Shown: positions 1 through 7,439, counted from the first letter of the stretch. The stretch: DNA of 64,000 nucleotides from an uncultured Collinsella sp. (GCA_900544875.1 UQWS01000006.1:37083-101082); one strand, 5' to 3'. Notes: generated by a model not told the origin, from the sequence alone. Translations and numbers: made by a program.

Positions 1-183
1 CGCGTGGCGACCATGGCCGGGCAGGCCGCGGGCGCCCCGTACTACCTGACCGGTGGCCTGTGCGAGAACGCTTACGTTGTGGAGCGGCTGGCGGCGCTGC
101 TGGGGTCGCCGGTCACTACCTCGCCCCAGGCCCGCTTCGCCGGTGCCATCGGCGCGGCGATTCGCGCACAGGCGCTCAATTAA
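1..183 (+). CDS. C-terminal fragment of a BadF/BadG-type dehydratase activase-like ATPase (YjiL-like)
   Basis: The first 60 codons in frame 1 are open and end in TAA at 181-183; the gene begins outside the window. The tail reads GGLCENAYVVERLAALLG followed by SPQARFAGAIGAAIRA, which resembles the end of the ASKHA-fold activators of 2-hydroxyacyl-CoA dehydratases (BadF/BadG/BcrA/BcrD, E. coli YjiL): a glycine-rich GG motif and a closing AGAIGAA helix. The family makes ATP-driven, 4Fe-4S-dependent electron donors for dehydratases. Members of this family occur beside yedF/DUF3343/selD-type genes, which matches what follows here. The assignment rests on about 60 residues, so the exact substrate partner cannot be given. 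Confidence 0.65.
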   Translation, partial: RVATMAGQAAGAPYYLTGGLCENAYVVERLAALLGSPVTTSPQARFAGAIGAAIRAQALN

Positions 184-253
184 TGCATCCGCCGTAGGCT
201 CGCATTCATGCGTATACTGGGAGAAAATGATTGACCGATGAGAGGAGGTATCG

Positions 254-1303
254 ATGGCTGACGATCAGATTAAGCTTACGTCTATGACTGCCGCGAGCGG
301 TTGAGCCGCTAAGTTGGCTCCCGGAGCCCTCGCCCAGGTTCTGGGCGACTTGCCAAATGTGCATAGCGACAACTTGCTCGTGGGGTTCGATACCTCTGAC
401 GATGCGAGCGTCTTCCGCGTAGGGGAGAACCTGGGGCTTGTGCAGTCCATCGACTTCTTCCCGCCGATGGTCGACGACCCGTTTCTGTTTGGCCAGATTG
501 CCGCGGCCAACTCGCTGTCGGACATCTACGCCATGGGCGGGCGGCCGAGCCATGCCATGAACCTACTCTGCATACCCAGTTGTCTGGGCATCGAGGTTGC
601 CGGTCAGATTCTGGCGGGCGGCGCCGACAAGTGCGTCGAGGCGGGTTGCTCCATCGCGGGCGGCCATACCATCAACGACGACGAGCCCAAGTATGGCCTG
701 TCTGTGAGCGGCTTTGTCGCGCTCGACCGCATGCTCGCCAACAGCGGCGCACGCGTGGGCGATGTTCTGCTGCTGACCAAGGCGATCGGCTCGGGCATCA
801 TCACCACGGCCATTAAGGGCGAGCTCATCGAGCAGGACGAGGCCGCAGCCATGTTTGACTCGATGCGTACCCTCAACGAGGCCCCGATTCGCCTGGCCGA
901 GGGACTCGAGCTTCACGGCTGCACCGACATCACGGGCTTTGGCCTGATCGGGCATGCGTGCGAGATGGCCGAGGGCTCGGGCGTGCAGGTTGAGCTTGCG
1001 TCGGGGGCGGTGCCGCTCTTTGACCAGGTGCTCGATATGGCGCGTCTGGGCATTATTCCTGCCGGTGCCTACCGCAACCAGGACTTCTTTGGCCCGCGCG
1101 TGGCGGCCGACGATGACCTGGGGCCGGGCATGTTGGATGCGCTGTACGATCCGCAGACCTCGGGCGGTTTGCTCATCGCGGCGCCTGCTGCCGATGTGGA
1201 TGGGCTTGCGCGTCGCCTGCATGCCGAGGGGCGCATCGCGGCGGTTGTCGGGCGCGTGTGCGAGGCGGAGCCGGGCGGTCCTGCCGTCCACGTTATCCGT
1301 TAA
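254..1303 (+). CDS. selD: selenide, water dikinase SelD, itself a selenoprotein (Sec17)
   Basis: SelD makes selenophosphate from selenide and ATP, the selenium donor for tRNA-Sec and other selenium uses. The reading frame starts at ATG 254, four bases after GAGGAGGT, and is interrupted by TGA at 302-304, codon 17. That is the position of the catalytic Cys/Sec in SelD (Cys17 in E. coli), and the surrounding residues SG-U-AAKLAPG match the family active site. Without recoding, the frame would appear to start at TTG 314 and lose the active site. With recoding it encodes 349 residues, the usual length. Further family features include GFDTSDDASVF, the AGGHTINDDEPKYG segment and DPQTSGGLL near the C-terminus. 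A hairpin at 331-347 is the likely SECIS. First gene of a tight selD-yedF-DUF3343-desulfurase cluster. Confidence 0.95.
331..347 (+). promoter_or_regulatory. candidate bacterial SECIS element in selD
   Basis: A perfect hairpin, CGCCCAG-GTT-CTGGGCG, lies inside selD 26 nt after the UGA at 302-304. Drawn with a 5-bp stem the apical loop is AGGTTCT, close to the GGU-containing loop that SelB recognises in bacterial SECIS elements, and its distance from the UGA is in the usual range. A smaller hairpin (GGCTC-CCG-GAGCC, 316-328) lies between the two. Function is inferred from position and shape. Confidence 0.6.
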
Positions 1304-1360
1304 CGGCACGTTTATTGAGCTATGTACCGTTCTAAAACGATTTATTCGAAAGGAAAAGCT

Positions 1361-1987
1361 ATGTCTACCAAGATTGAAGTCAATGCCATGGGCGATGCCT
1401 GCCCGCTGCCCGTCGTCAAGACGCTCAAGGCGCTTAAGCAGCTCGATGACGAGGGCGCCGTCGTGACCTCGGTCGATAACGAGACCGCCGTCAAGAACAT
1501 CTCCAAGATGGCGCAGGAGAAGGGCTGCACGGCCTCAGTCGAGAAGGTTTCTGACGCCGAGTGGCACGTGACCGTGGCGACCTCTGGCACCGTTGCCGTG
1601 GCCGATCCCGAACAGGATGGCGCTGCCTTCTGTGATGCCAGCGCTGGCAAGGGCAAACTCGTCATTTCCGTCTACACCGACTGTATGGGCCGCGGCGACG
1701 ACGAGCTGGGCCACAAGCTCATGAAGGCGTTTATCTTTGCCGTGACGCAGCAGGAGGAACTGCCCGCGACCATGCTGTTCTACAACGGCGGCGCCAAGCT
1801 CACCGTCGAGGGCTCGCCGGTGCTCGATGACCTGAAGGGCCTGGCCGAGCAGGGTGTCGAGATTCTCACCTGCGGTACCTGCCTCGACCACTATGGCATT
1901 AAAGACCAGCTTGCGGTGGGCGAGGTCACTAACATGTACGTGATCGTGGAGAAGATGGAGCAGGCCGTGCGCGTCGTGCGCCCGTAG
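1361..1987 (+). CDS. yedF: selenium metabolism protein YedF (TusA-like plus DsrE-like domains)
   Basis: The protein has 208 residues. Residues 1-75 form a TusA-like sulfur/selenium carrier domain with the signature CPLPVVKTLKAL (active Cys near residue 11). Residues about 100-200 form a DsrE/F-like domain with the conserved CGTCLDHYG motif near residue 171. This fusion is the YedF family, which co-occurs with selD and DUF3343 genes and is thought to shuttle reduced selenium or sulfur. ATG 1361 was chosen over an in-frame ATG at 1322 because GAAAGGA lies just before it and the family starts at the TusA domain. It sits 57 bp after selD and 19 bp before the DUF3343 gene, so a single transcript is likely. 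Confidence 0.9.
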   Translation: MSTKIEVNAMGDACPLPVVKTLKALKQLDDEGAVVTSVDNETAVKNISKMAQEKGCTASVEKVSDAEWHVTVATSGTVAVADPEQDGAAFCDASAGKGKLVISVYTDCMGRGDDELGHKLMKAFIFAVTQQEELPATMLFYNGGAKLTVEGSPVLDDLKGLAEQGVEILTCGTCLDHYGIKDQLAVGEVTNMYVIVEKMEQAVRVVRP

Positions 1988-2006
1988 CGTATTGGTTGGA
2001 GTTGCC

Positions 2007-2258
2007 ATGAGGGAGAAGCGCCCGGCACTTGTCATCACGTTTCCCACTACGGCGGCCGCCATGGGTTGCGAGTCCCTATGCATCGAGCGCGGCCTTCCCG
2101 GGCGAACGATTCCCGTGCCCGGGGAGGTCGCTGCCGGCTGCGGTTTGGCGTGGAAGGCGTTGCCTGCCGATGAGGAACTGCTGCGTGGCGAACTCGCCGA
2201 GGCGGGTGTTCCCACCGAGGGCTTCACCGTGATCGATATGTGGGAGGTCGTGCGATGA
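2007..2258 (+). CDS. DUF3343 family protein
   Basis: The protein has 83 residues and belongs to DUF3343, small proteins found beside yedF, selD and desulfurase-like genes; the name putative Se/S carrier is used for the family. The conserved core is visible: a front strand ALVITFPTTAAAMGCE, a PGRTIPVPGEVAAGCG turn with Cys, and a short C-terminal strand. The Cys in AGCGLAW is the likely thiol. ATG 2007 follows TTGGAG by 5 nt; an upstream TTG at 1992 in frame is less likely. The last codons overlap the start of the next gene (ATGA). A second, longer DUF3343 gene lies at 29800-30195. Confidence 0.85.
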   Translation: MREKRPALVITFPTTAAAMGCESLCIERGLPGRTIPVPGEVAAGCGLAWKALPADEELLRGELAEAGVPTEGFTVIDMWEVVR

Positions 2259-3394
2259 TCTATCTGGATAACGCGGCAACGACCATGCACAAGCCGCAGG
2301 CGGTCATCGATGCCGTGACGCAGGCGATGTGCTCGCTCGGCAATGCCGGGCGCGGCGCCACGTCGGGTGCCCTCGATGCGGCGCGCACCATCCATGGCTG
2401 CCGCGCCAAGATTGCGCGCCTGCTGAACTGCCCGCGTGCTGACCATATTTGTTTTACGCCTAACTCCACTGCGGCGCTCAACACCGTCATCAATGGCGTG
2501 GTGCGCCCCGGCGACCGCGTGGTCACGACGGTGCTCGAGCACAACTCCGTGCTGCGTCCGCTCAACCGCCTGGCAGCGGAGCGGGGTGTGACCGTTGAGC
2601 ATGCGGGCTGCGACGCGAACGGTGCGCTCGACTACGAAGAGCTTGAGCGGCTGGTGACGCCGGGCACACGTGCCGTGGTGGTGACGTACGCCTCAAATGT
2701 GACCGGCAACGCGGTCGACATTGTGCGCGTGGCGGCCATGGCCCATGCGGCCGGTGCGCTGGTAATCGTCGATGCCTCTCAGTCTGCCGGCACGGCGCGT
2801 ATCGATATGCAGGCCATGGGGCTCGACGTGGTGTGCTTTACCGGCCACAAGGGGCTCATGGGTCCGCAGGGGACCGGCGGCCTGGCCGTGGCGGAGGGCA
2901 TTGACGTGGCCCCTTGGGCCATGGGCGGTACGGGCGTGCACAGCTTTGATCCACTGCAGCCACTGGAGTGGCCCACGCGCCTGGAGGCAGGTACGCTCAA
3001 CGGCCATGGCATCGCGGGCCTTTCCGCCGGCCTCGACTTTATCGAGGCCCAGGGTGGGGTCGAGGCGATTGCTGCCCACGAGCGTGCGCTCGCCGATCGC
3101 TTCCTTGCCGGCGTGCGCGAGATTCCGGGGATTAAGCTCTACGGTGCCTTCGACCAGCCGACGCGCTCGGCGATCGTCTCGCTCAACGTGGGTGATATCG
3201 ACTCGGCCGAGATCTCGGACGCGCTCATGCAAGGGTGGGGGATTGCGACGCGCCCCGGTGCCCATTGCGCTCCGCTCATGCACCGCGCGTTAGGTACCGA
3301 GTGCCAGGGTGTCGTCCGCTTCTCGTTTGGGTATTTCAACACGACCGAAGAAGTCGACACGGCTATCGATGCTCTGCGCAATTTAGCCTGCTAA
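2255..3394 (+). CDS. cysteine desulfurase family protein (selenium-cluster type, EF2568-like)
   Basis: A class V aminotransferase-fold PLP enzyme of 379 residues. It starts YLDNAATT, the hallmark of cysteine desulfurases and selenocysteine lyases, and carries the PLP lysine in CFTGHKGLMGPQGTGG near residue 198. The motif RPGAHCAPLMH near the C-terminus places a Cys where the desulfurase catalytic Cys is expected. Its subfamily is the one repeatedly found with selD, yedF and DUF3343 genes, so its likely job is to free selenium or sulfur from (seleno)cysteine for SelD or for a labile-selenium cofactor. ATG 2255 overlaps the stop of the previous gene by 4 bp, pointing to translational coupling. 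A strong terminator follows. Confidence 0.88.
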   Translation: MIYLDNAATTMHKPQAVIDAVTQAMCSLGNAGRGATSGALDAARTIHGCRAKIARLLNCPRADHICFTPNSTAALNTVINGVVRPGDRVVTTVLEHNSVLRPLNRLAAERGVTVEHAGCDANGALDYEELERLVTPGTRAVVVTYASNVTGNAVDIVRVAAMAHAAGALVIVDASQSAGTARIDMQAMGLDVVCFTGHKGLMGPQGTGGLAVAEGIDVAPWAMGGTGVHSFDPLQPLEWPTRLEAGTLNGHGIAGLSAGLDFIEAQGGVEAIAAHERALADRFLAGVREIPGIKLYGAFDQPTRSAIVSLNVGDIDSAEISDALMQGWGIATRPGAHCAPLMHRALGTECQGVVRFSFGYFNTTEEVDTAIDALRNLAC

Positions 3395-3417
3395 AGCTGC
3401 TGGACCCTTTATACTTG

Positions 3418-3451
3418 CGGGACGGGTATTTTGCCCGTCCCGTTTTTGTTT
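3418..3451 (+). terminator. Rho-independent terminator after the selD cluster
   Basis: CGGGACGGG (3418-3426) and CCCGTCCCG (3434-3442) form a perfect 9-bp stem with a 7-nt loop, followed by TTTTTGTTT. It closes the selenium cluster 24 bp after the desulfurase stop and lies 20 bp before brnQ. Confidence 0.9.
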
Positions 3452-3470
3452 CGACCCGAAAGGTGTGCCT

Positions 3471-4829
3471 ATGGCTTCATCCGCCCCGCGCGGTCTGCGT
3501 TCCGACCATGTCGTTACCGTCGGCATTGCGCTGTTCTCGATGCTCTTTGGCGCCGGTAACCTCATTATTCCGCCGCTGCTGGCGCTGCAGGCAGGTTCTG
3601 CCACGCCGGTTGCCATGATCGGCTTTTTGATTGCCGCTATCGGTCTGCCCGTTATGGGATTTATCGCCGTCGCGCTCGCTGGCACGGCCCGAGAGCTGGC
3701 CGGGCGTGTGCATCCTAAGTTTGGCGAATTCTTCGTTGCGGCGGTCTACCTGGCCATCGGTCCGTGCCTGGCCATTCCGCGCACAAGCTCTACGGCGTTC
3801 GAAATGCTGGTGCCGCTGCTACCCGAGGGCGTTTCGCTCGGCACGGCACGTCTGGTGTTTGCCATCGGGTTCTTCGTCGTCGCGTTTGCGCTCACGCTGC
3901 GTCCAGGCGTCATCACGCGCGTGCTCGGCCGCATTACGGGCCCTGCGCTCATTGCGCTCATCGTGCTGGTCGTGGGTGCTGCCGTGATCTCGCCGCTGGG
4001 ACCGGCTGCCGCGCCGCAGGCCCCCTACAATGCCGGTGCTGCCGTGCAGGGCTTTCTGACTGGCTATCAGACCATGGACCTGCTCGCGTCGCTCGCCTTT
4101 GGCATCATCATCGCCGAGACCATCCACGAGTTGGGTGTTACCGATGACAAGCGCGTGGCCTTTGAGATTTCGCGTTCCGGTGTGATTGCCGGCGTGCTCA
4201 TGGCTATCATCTACTGCGGCTTGGGTCTTGCCGGTATGCAGCTCGGCACCGTGATGCCCGACGCTACCAACGGCGCCGCCATCCTCGCCCGTTCGGCCTC
4301 CATGCATTTTGGGCTTGCCGGCACGGTCGTGGTCTTCGCCATCTTCTTCCTTGCCTGCATGAACGTGTGCATCGGCCTCATCAGCTGCTGCTCGCGTTAC
4401 TTCTGCGAGACGTATGTGGTTAAAGGGGGAGCGGAGGCCTCCGAGGAGGCCATGCGCCGTCCCTTTGCGGTTCTCGCCTTTGTGTTCGCAGCGTTTTCGT
4501 GCGTGCTCTCCAACGTGGGTCTCGACGTGATCCTCATGTTCTCGGTGCCTATGCTCAACGCCTTGTATCCCGTTGCCATCGTGCTGGTACTGATGGGCCT
4601 GGTGCACGGCTTTTGCGACGCGCATCCGCAGGTGTGGGTCTGGGTTGGCGGTGTGGTTGCCGTGCAGAGTGTGATCACCTCGGTCCGCGATGCGTTCTTT
4701 GCGGGAGCGTGGCTACCGTTTGATGTGCTGCCGCTGGCAGATATCGGTGCCGCGTGGGCGCCGGTTGCCGTGGTGGCATTTGTGATCGGTCTGCTCCATA
4801 GTCGTTTTGTTGCACATTCGAGGAGCTAA
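3471..4829 (+). CDS. brnQ: branched-chain amino acid transport system II carrier protein (BrnQ)
   Basis: BrnQ (LIVCS family) is a cation-coupled inner-membrane importer of leucine, isoleucine and valine. The 452-residue product is almost wholly hydrophobic, with about 12 membrane spans. It begins with the family signature LFSMLFGAGNLIIPPLL (residues about 22-38) and has the ACLAIPRTSSTAFEM-like segment near residue 105. ATG 3471 has CGAAAGG 7 nt upstream; GTG 3465 is an in-frame alternative. It lies alone between a terminator and the tRNA-Pro promoter. Confidence 0.93.
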   Translation: MASSAPRGLRSDHVVTVGIALFSMLFGAGNLIIPPLLALQAGSATPVAMIGFLIAAIGLPVMGFIAVALAGTARELAGRVHPKFGEFFVAAVYLAIGPCLAIPRTSSTAFEMLVPLLPEGVSLGTARLVFAIGFFVVAFALTLRPGVITRVLGRITGPALIALIVLVVGAAVISPLGPAAAPQAPYNAGAAVQGFLTGYQTMDLLASLAFGIIIAETIHELGVTDDKRVAFEISRSGVIAGVLMAIIYCGLGLAGMQLGTVMPDATNGAAILARSASMHFGLAGTVVVFAIFFLACMNVCIGLISCCSRYFCETYVVKGGAEASEEAMRRPFAVLAFVFAAFSCVLSNVGLDVILMFSVPMLNALYPVAIVLVLMGLVHGFCDAHPQVWVWVGGVVAVQSVITSVRDAFFAGAWLPFDVLPLADIGAAWAPVAVVAFVIGLLHSRFVAHSRS

Positions 4830-4840
4830 GGCATCAATGC

Positions 4841-4869
4841 TTGCACAGGCGGGGAGTCTCCCCTATAAT
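4841..4869 (+). promoter_or_regulatory. sigma-70-type promoter of the tRNA-Pro/tRNA-Gly operon
   Basis: TTGCAC (4841-4846) and TATAAT (4864-4869) are separated by 17 bp, an almost consensus housekeeping promoter, 51 bp before tRNA-Pro. The spacer contains a small inverted repeat (GGGGAGTCTCCCC). Confidence 0.85.
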
Positions 4870-4920
4870 TTCCTTCGCTTTGGGACACGCAAGGTTTAGA
4901 CCTTAGCTGCTCAACACCTT

Positions 4921-4997
4921 CGGGACGTGGCGCAGTTTGGTAGCGCGCCTGCTTTGGGAGCAGGATGTCGCAGGTTCAAATCCTGTCGTCCCGACCA
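4921..4997 (+). tRNA. tRNA-Pro (anticodon TGG)
   Basis: A 77-nt cloverleaf with CGGGACG/CGTCCCG acceptor stem, anticodon loop TTTGGGA giving TGG, T-arm GGTTCAAATCC and an encoded CCA end. Preceded by a strong promoter and followed after 6 bp by tRNA-Gly. Confidence 0.95.
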
Positions 4998-5003
4998 TAT
5001 CTT

Positions 5004-5077
5004 GCGGGCGTAGTTCAATGGTAGAACCCCAGCCTTCCAAGCTGATGACGCGGGTTCGATTCCCGTCGCCCGCTCCA
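5004..5077 (+). tRNA. tRNA-Gly (anticodon TCC)
   Basis: A 74-nt cloverleaf with GCGGGCG/CGCCCGC acceptor stem, anticodon loop CTTCCAA (TCC), T-arm GGTTCGATTCC and an encoded CCA end. Cotranscribed with tRNA-Pro. Confidence 0.95.
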
Positions 5078-5089
5078 TAGGATAGTTTT

Positions 5090-5125
5090 AACGGCTTTGA
5101 CTCTATTTGGTGCCAGAGCCGTTTT
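5090..5125 (+). terminator. terminator of the tRNA operon
   Basis: AACGGCT (5090-5096) pairs with AGCCGTT (5117-5123), and the T run continues (TTTT). The stem can be extended inward through imperfect TTTG/CAGA pairing. Confidence 0.75.
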
Positions 5126-5159
5126 CATATACATGCCGGGGACCCCACATCCCCTCCTA

Positions 5160-5226
5160 AGTTGCGGTGAAATACGGACTGTTTTTCGGCTTTTATGGCC
5201 CATGTAGTCCGTATTTCACCGCAACT
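5160..5226. repeat. palindromic repeat, copy 1 (left border of the nuclease cassette)
   Basis: A perfect 21-bp inverted repeat (5160-5180 and 5206-5226) around a 25-nt unrelated loop. Each arm contains the core TTGCGGTGAAATACGGACT. The left flank CATCCCCTCCTA is shared, in opposite orientation, with copy 2 at 6441-6509. Copies 3-5 are at 31887, 44134 and 45674. Between 5226 and the next gene (5394) there is about 170 bp with no clear feature beyond a direct repeat of AGCTTTTGG. Confidence 0.9.
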
Positions 5227-5393
5227 ATTTGTAAGGTTGGATTTTGATGCCGTTGGGAGGATCGTAGCGACCGTCTACCGAGAGTGGAAATATTTTTTGA
5301 AGCTCTGACCTGCGACGTCAAGCTTTTGGTCAGCTTTTGGCAAGGCCTGCGGACGGAAGCATGCGATAGCGTAATGGTATTCTCTCCGCCGTG

Positions 5394-6413
5394 ATGGTTA
5401 TGGGGTTGGCCATGCTCGATAAAGGCAAACATTTTCCGCAGTCCTATGCAAGGATGCTATTCTCGGCCGTTGGAATTCATCAAGATGGACAGCTGCTTAT
5501 AACAATTGATCCTTGGGATGAACGCCGTGCGCGCGAGCTTATGCAGGAAGAGCTCATGCTTCGTCTTTACAACCATGTGTATGCGGATCCGGTCTATTGG
5601 AATAATCTTGGGGTTGAAGATCGTATCTTTCAGCTGGCATCCGCTATTGCGGTCGTTGAACCGGATGCTGTGTTTTGCGGAGCGACAGCAGCGCTGCTCT
5701 ACGGCATCGGCTCGGCGTATACGCTTCTGGATAAAGTGCAAGTGCTGCTGCCACGGTCTACAAGGCGTGATACGTATGAGTTCGTTGAATACAAGCGCTG
5801 GCGCCCGGGCGAAGTGTGGCGGCTTGGTCTGTTTACACTGACGGATCCGTGTCGAACGGTTGTTGATATCGCGCGATCGAGCGCCTTTCGCTATGCGCTG
5901 GGTTATGTCGATGGCTTGGCCCGTGAGTACGATGTCGAACGCGAAGAGCTGCGAGCATATGCGCAGGCAAATTGTCGAGGGCTGCATGGCATCGCGCGTG
6001 CTTTTGACGTTTTTGAGTATATGGACGGCAGGTCAGACAATGGCGGCGAGTCTGAGGCGAGAGCAGCGATGATTCTCGCTGGGGTTGCCGCGCCCGAGCT
6101 TCAAGTTGAGATAACGCGACCGGGAAACGCTGGCTATTATCTAGCAGATTATGGCTGGCAGATGCCAGACGGCTCATGGACGCTGGCAGAGCTGCATGGG
6201 CTAGGCAAGTTTGAAGACGAGGCTCAAAATGATCCAGAGCGGGCGGCGGCAAAAACGTATCGAGCGGCTCTCATGCGCGACGCGAACCTTCGCGCCATGG
6301 GCCACAACGTCATTCATTTCAAACTCTCGGACACCTACGACGTAGAATCGTTCGGTGCCATGATGCGCGGTTACAGCATTCCGACAATAAAACCCTACGC
6401 CGACTCCCGATAG
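5394..6413 (+). CDS. AbiEi-like / DUF559-Vsr-like putative nuclease protein flanked by inverted palindromic repeats
   Basis: A protein of about 339 residues. The first ~200 residues contain the layout of AbiEi-type antitoxin/transcription-factor proteins: a FCGATAALLYGIG helix, a strand-rich middle and TDPCRTVVDIAR. The C-terminal ~120 residues look like a Vsr/DUF559 PD-(D/E)XK-type nuclease domain: ESEARAAMILAGVAAPE, then an Asp in LADYGW, a Glu in LAELHGLGKF, and an RDANLRAMGHNVIHF end resembling the DUF559 closing strand. AbiEi-plus-DUF559 fusions are common, poorly characterised actinobacterial proteins; no AbiEii toxin gene is adjacent. The start is uncertain: ATG 5394, 5400 and 5412 are all in frame with weak ribosome-binding sites. 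The gene lies exactly between two inverted copies of a palindromic repeat. DNA cleavage is inferred, not shown. Confidence 0.6.
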   Translation: MVMGLAMLDKGKHFPQSYARMLFSAVGIHQDGQLLITIDPWDERRARELMQEELMLRLYNHVYADPVYWNNLGVEDRIFQLASAIAVVEPDAVFCGATAALLYGIGSAYTLLDKVQVLLPRSTRRDTYEFVEYKRWRPGEVWRLGLFTLTDPCRTVVDIARSSAFRYALGYVDGLAREYDVEREELRAYAQANCRGLHGIARAFDVFEYMDGRSDNGGESEARAAMILAGVAAPELQVEITRPGNAGYYLADYGWQMPDGSWTLAELHGLGKFEDEAQNDPERAAAKTYRAALMRDANLRAMGHNVIHFKLSDTYDVESFGAMMRGYSIPTIKPYADSR

Positions 6414-6440
6414 CGAAATCGTTCGCGGTCCACCTTCAAT

Positions 6441-6509
6441 AAGTTGCGGTGAAATACGGACTGTTGAGGCCTTTAAAGGCATGAAACAGTCCGTATTTCA
6501 CCGCAACTT
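6441..6509. repeat. palindromic repeat, copy 2 (right border of the nuclease cassette)
   Basis: A perfect 25-bp inverted repeat (6441-6465 and 6485-6509) with a 19-nt loop, same core as copy 1. Its right flank, AGGAGGGGATG, is the reverse complement of the left flank of copy 1, so copies 1 and 2 are in opposite orientation and give about 37 bp of perfect terminal inverted repeat around the gene at 5394-6413. It lies 27 bp after that gene's stop and 14 bp before the stop of the minus-strand toxin gene. Confidence 0.9.
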
Positions 6510-6523
6510 AGGAGGGGATGGGG

Positions 6524-7000
6524 TTAGTGGCGACCGTGGTGACGGAGCTTGTCGATGGTGGAGTCGGTGCTGCGGCTGCGGGATTCGGAGGCGCGGTCGC
6601 GGGCGTCGGCGGCGGTTTGGCGCTGGCGGCGGTAGTCGATCATGCCTTGGATGATGGGCTTGCCAAAGCTCACGACATCATCGTTGTAGATGGCGGTTCG
6701 GGCTGCAAGAAGACAGTCGGTAAAGTCCATATGAGTCTTGCCAAAGAGTTTGATTGCAAGGGCGACAACGGTGGGCTCGTCGACCATGACGTCATCGAGC
6801 AGCCTTCTCATGGCCGTAGCAATCTCAACGCGGGGAACCTTATAGACGTCGCGCAGCGTGACCACGACGCGCGTGATGATTTCGGGGTAGACGCGAGCGG
6901 TGCGCGTGGCGATGACCTTGGCGGCGCGCGGTGACAGAACTTCGTCGTCGTCAAGCAGGTAGCGTAGGATGACGGTCTCGTCGATGATGGTGCTACTCAT
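6524..7000 (-). CDS. PIN-domain toxin (VapC-like ribonuclease)
   Basis: The protein has 158 residues. The N-terminus MSSTIIDETVILRYLLDDD matches the PIN opening strand with its first acidic metal ligand. EIITRVVVTLRDVY supplies the second acidic position, and DFTDCLLAARTAIYNDDVVSFGKPI is the typical third/fourth acidic region before the last strand (compare D..D.LLA....DVVTFD in VapC). PIN toxins cleave RNA. It follows the ribbon-helix-helix antitoxin gene by 6 bp in the same direction. The last 30 residues are Arg/Ser rich and probably disordered. The target cannot be predicted. Confidence 0.8.
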   Translation of the reverse strand: MSSTIIDETVILRYLLDDDEVLSPRAAKVIATRTARVYPEIITRVVVTLRDVYKVPRVEIATAMRRLLDDVMVDEPTVVALAIKLFGKTHMDFTDCLLAARTAIYNDDVVSFGKPIIQGMIDYRRQRQTAADARDRASESRSRSTDSTIDKLRHHGRH

Positions 7001-7006
7001 GGATAT

Positions 7007-7285
7007 CTACTTCCTCGGGACCCAAAATCGAATCGTCGCTTTCTGTGGCAAGGTACTCAATCCAGGCATTGCGCTCCTCGGCGCGGCGATTGGGGTCACC
7101 ATATCCTTTGAGCGCACGGCAACCGGTTGAAAGGGGAGCTTGCGCATCAAAATGCTCTGCGCGACAAAAAGACGGACGGCCTCGGCAAGCGATGTGCCCA
7201 TGGCGTCGTAGAGGCGCTCGGCATGCTGCTTGTCCTCTTCGCGAATGCGCACCTGCAGGATGGCTCGTTTTTGTGTCGATGACAT
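7007..7285 (-). CDS. ribbon-helix-helix antitoxin, RelB/DinJ family
   Basis: A 92-residue protein. KRAILQVRIREEDKQHAERL followed by MGTSLAEAVRLFVAQSI is the RelB/DinJ ribbon-helix-helix DNA-binding and dimerisation pattern. The C-terminal tail would wrap the toxin. ATG at 7285 (minus) follows AAGGAGG by 7 nt; an upstream in-frame start at 7333 would add an unsupported leader. It precedes the PIN toxin gene, so antitoxin then toxin are translated from one message, and it likely represses its own promoter through the repeated sites at 7297-7439. The pairing of a RelB-type antitoxin with a PIN toxin is a known but less common hybrid. Confidence 0.82.
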   Translation of the reverse strand: MSSTQKRAILQVRIREEDKQHAERLYDAMGTSLAEAVRLFVAQSILMRKLPFQPVAVRSKDMVTPIAAPRSAMPGLSTLPQKATIRFWVPRK

Positions 7286-7296
7286 CACTGGCCTCC

Positions 7297-7439
7297 TTAA
7301 TGAGCGTGCAATATGAATGGTCAAATACAGCATTAGCTGATAATAACCAATCTTATAACCACTACTTTATTGCACTCAAGTTAATGAGCGCGAAATATAT
7401 ATCAAACGTATTACATCCTTTATAAACGAGCGTGAAATC
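7297..7439. repeat. three direct repeats upstream of the antitoxin gene, probable operators
   Basis: TTAATGAGCGTGCAATAT (7297-7314), TTAATGAGCGCGAAATAT (7381-7398) and ATAAACGAGCGTGAAATC (7422-7439) are near copies of one 18-bp sequence in an unusually AT-rich stretch immediately upstream of the antitoxin start. The first overlaps the ribosome-binding region. Repeated short sites before a ribbon-helix-helix antitoxin gene usually are autoregulatory operators; binding here is inferred. Confidence 0.5.

Noticed and set aside
302..304. Nonsense mutation making selD a pseudogene
   Set aside because: The UGA is at the known Cys/Sec active-site position, followed by a SECIS-like hairpin, and a full selenocysteine system is encoded in the window.
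4921..5077. tRNA genes as attachment site of an integrated element
   Set aside because: No integrase gene and no repeated tRNA 3' end were found in the following sequence.
5148..6520. Insertion sequence with a DDE or Y1 transposase
   Set aside because: Despite terminal inverted repeats, the enclosed protein shows no transposase motifs (no DDE triad layout, no HUH motif), and no target duplication was seen.
6518..6934. 138-residue plus-strand gene opposite the PIN toxin
   Set aside because: It is the reverse strand of the toxin gene, Gly/Ala/Asp-rich, with no recognisable domain.
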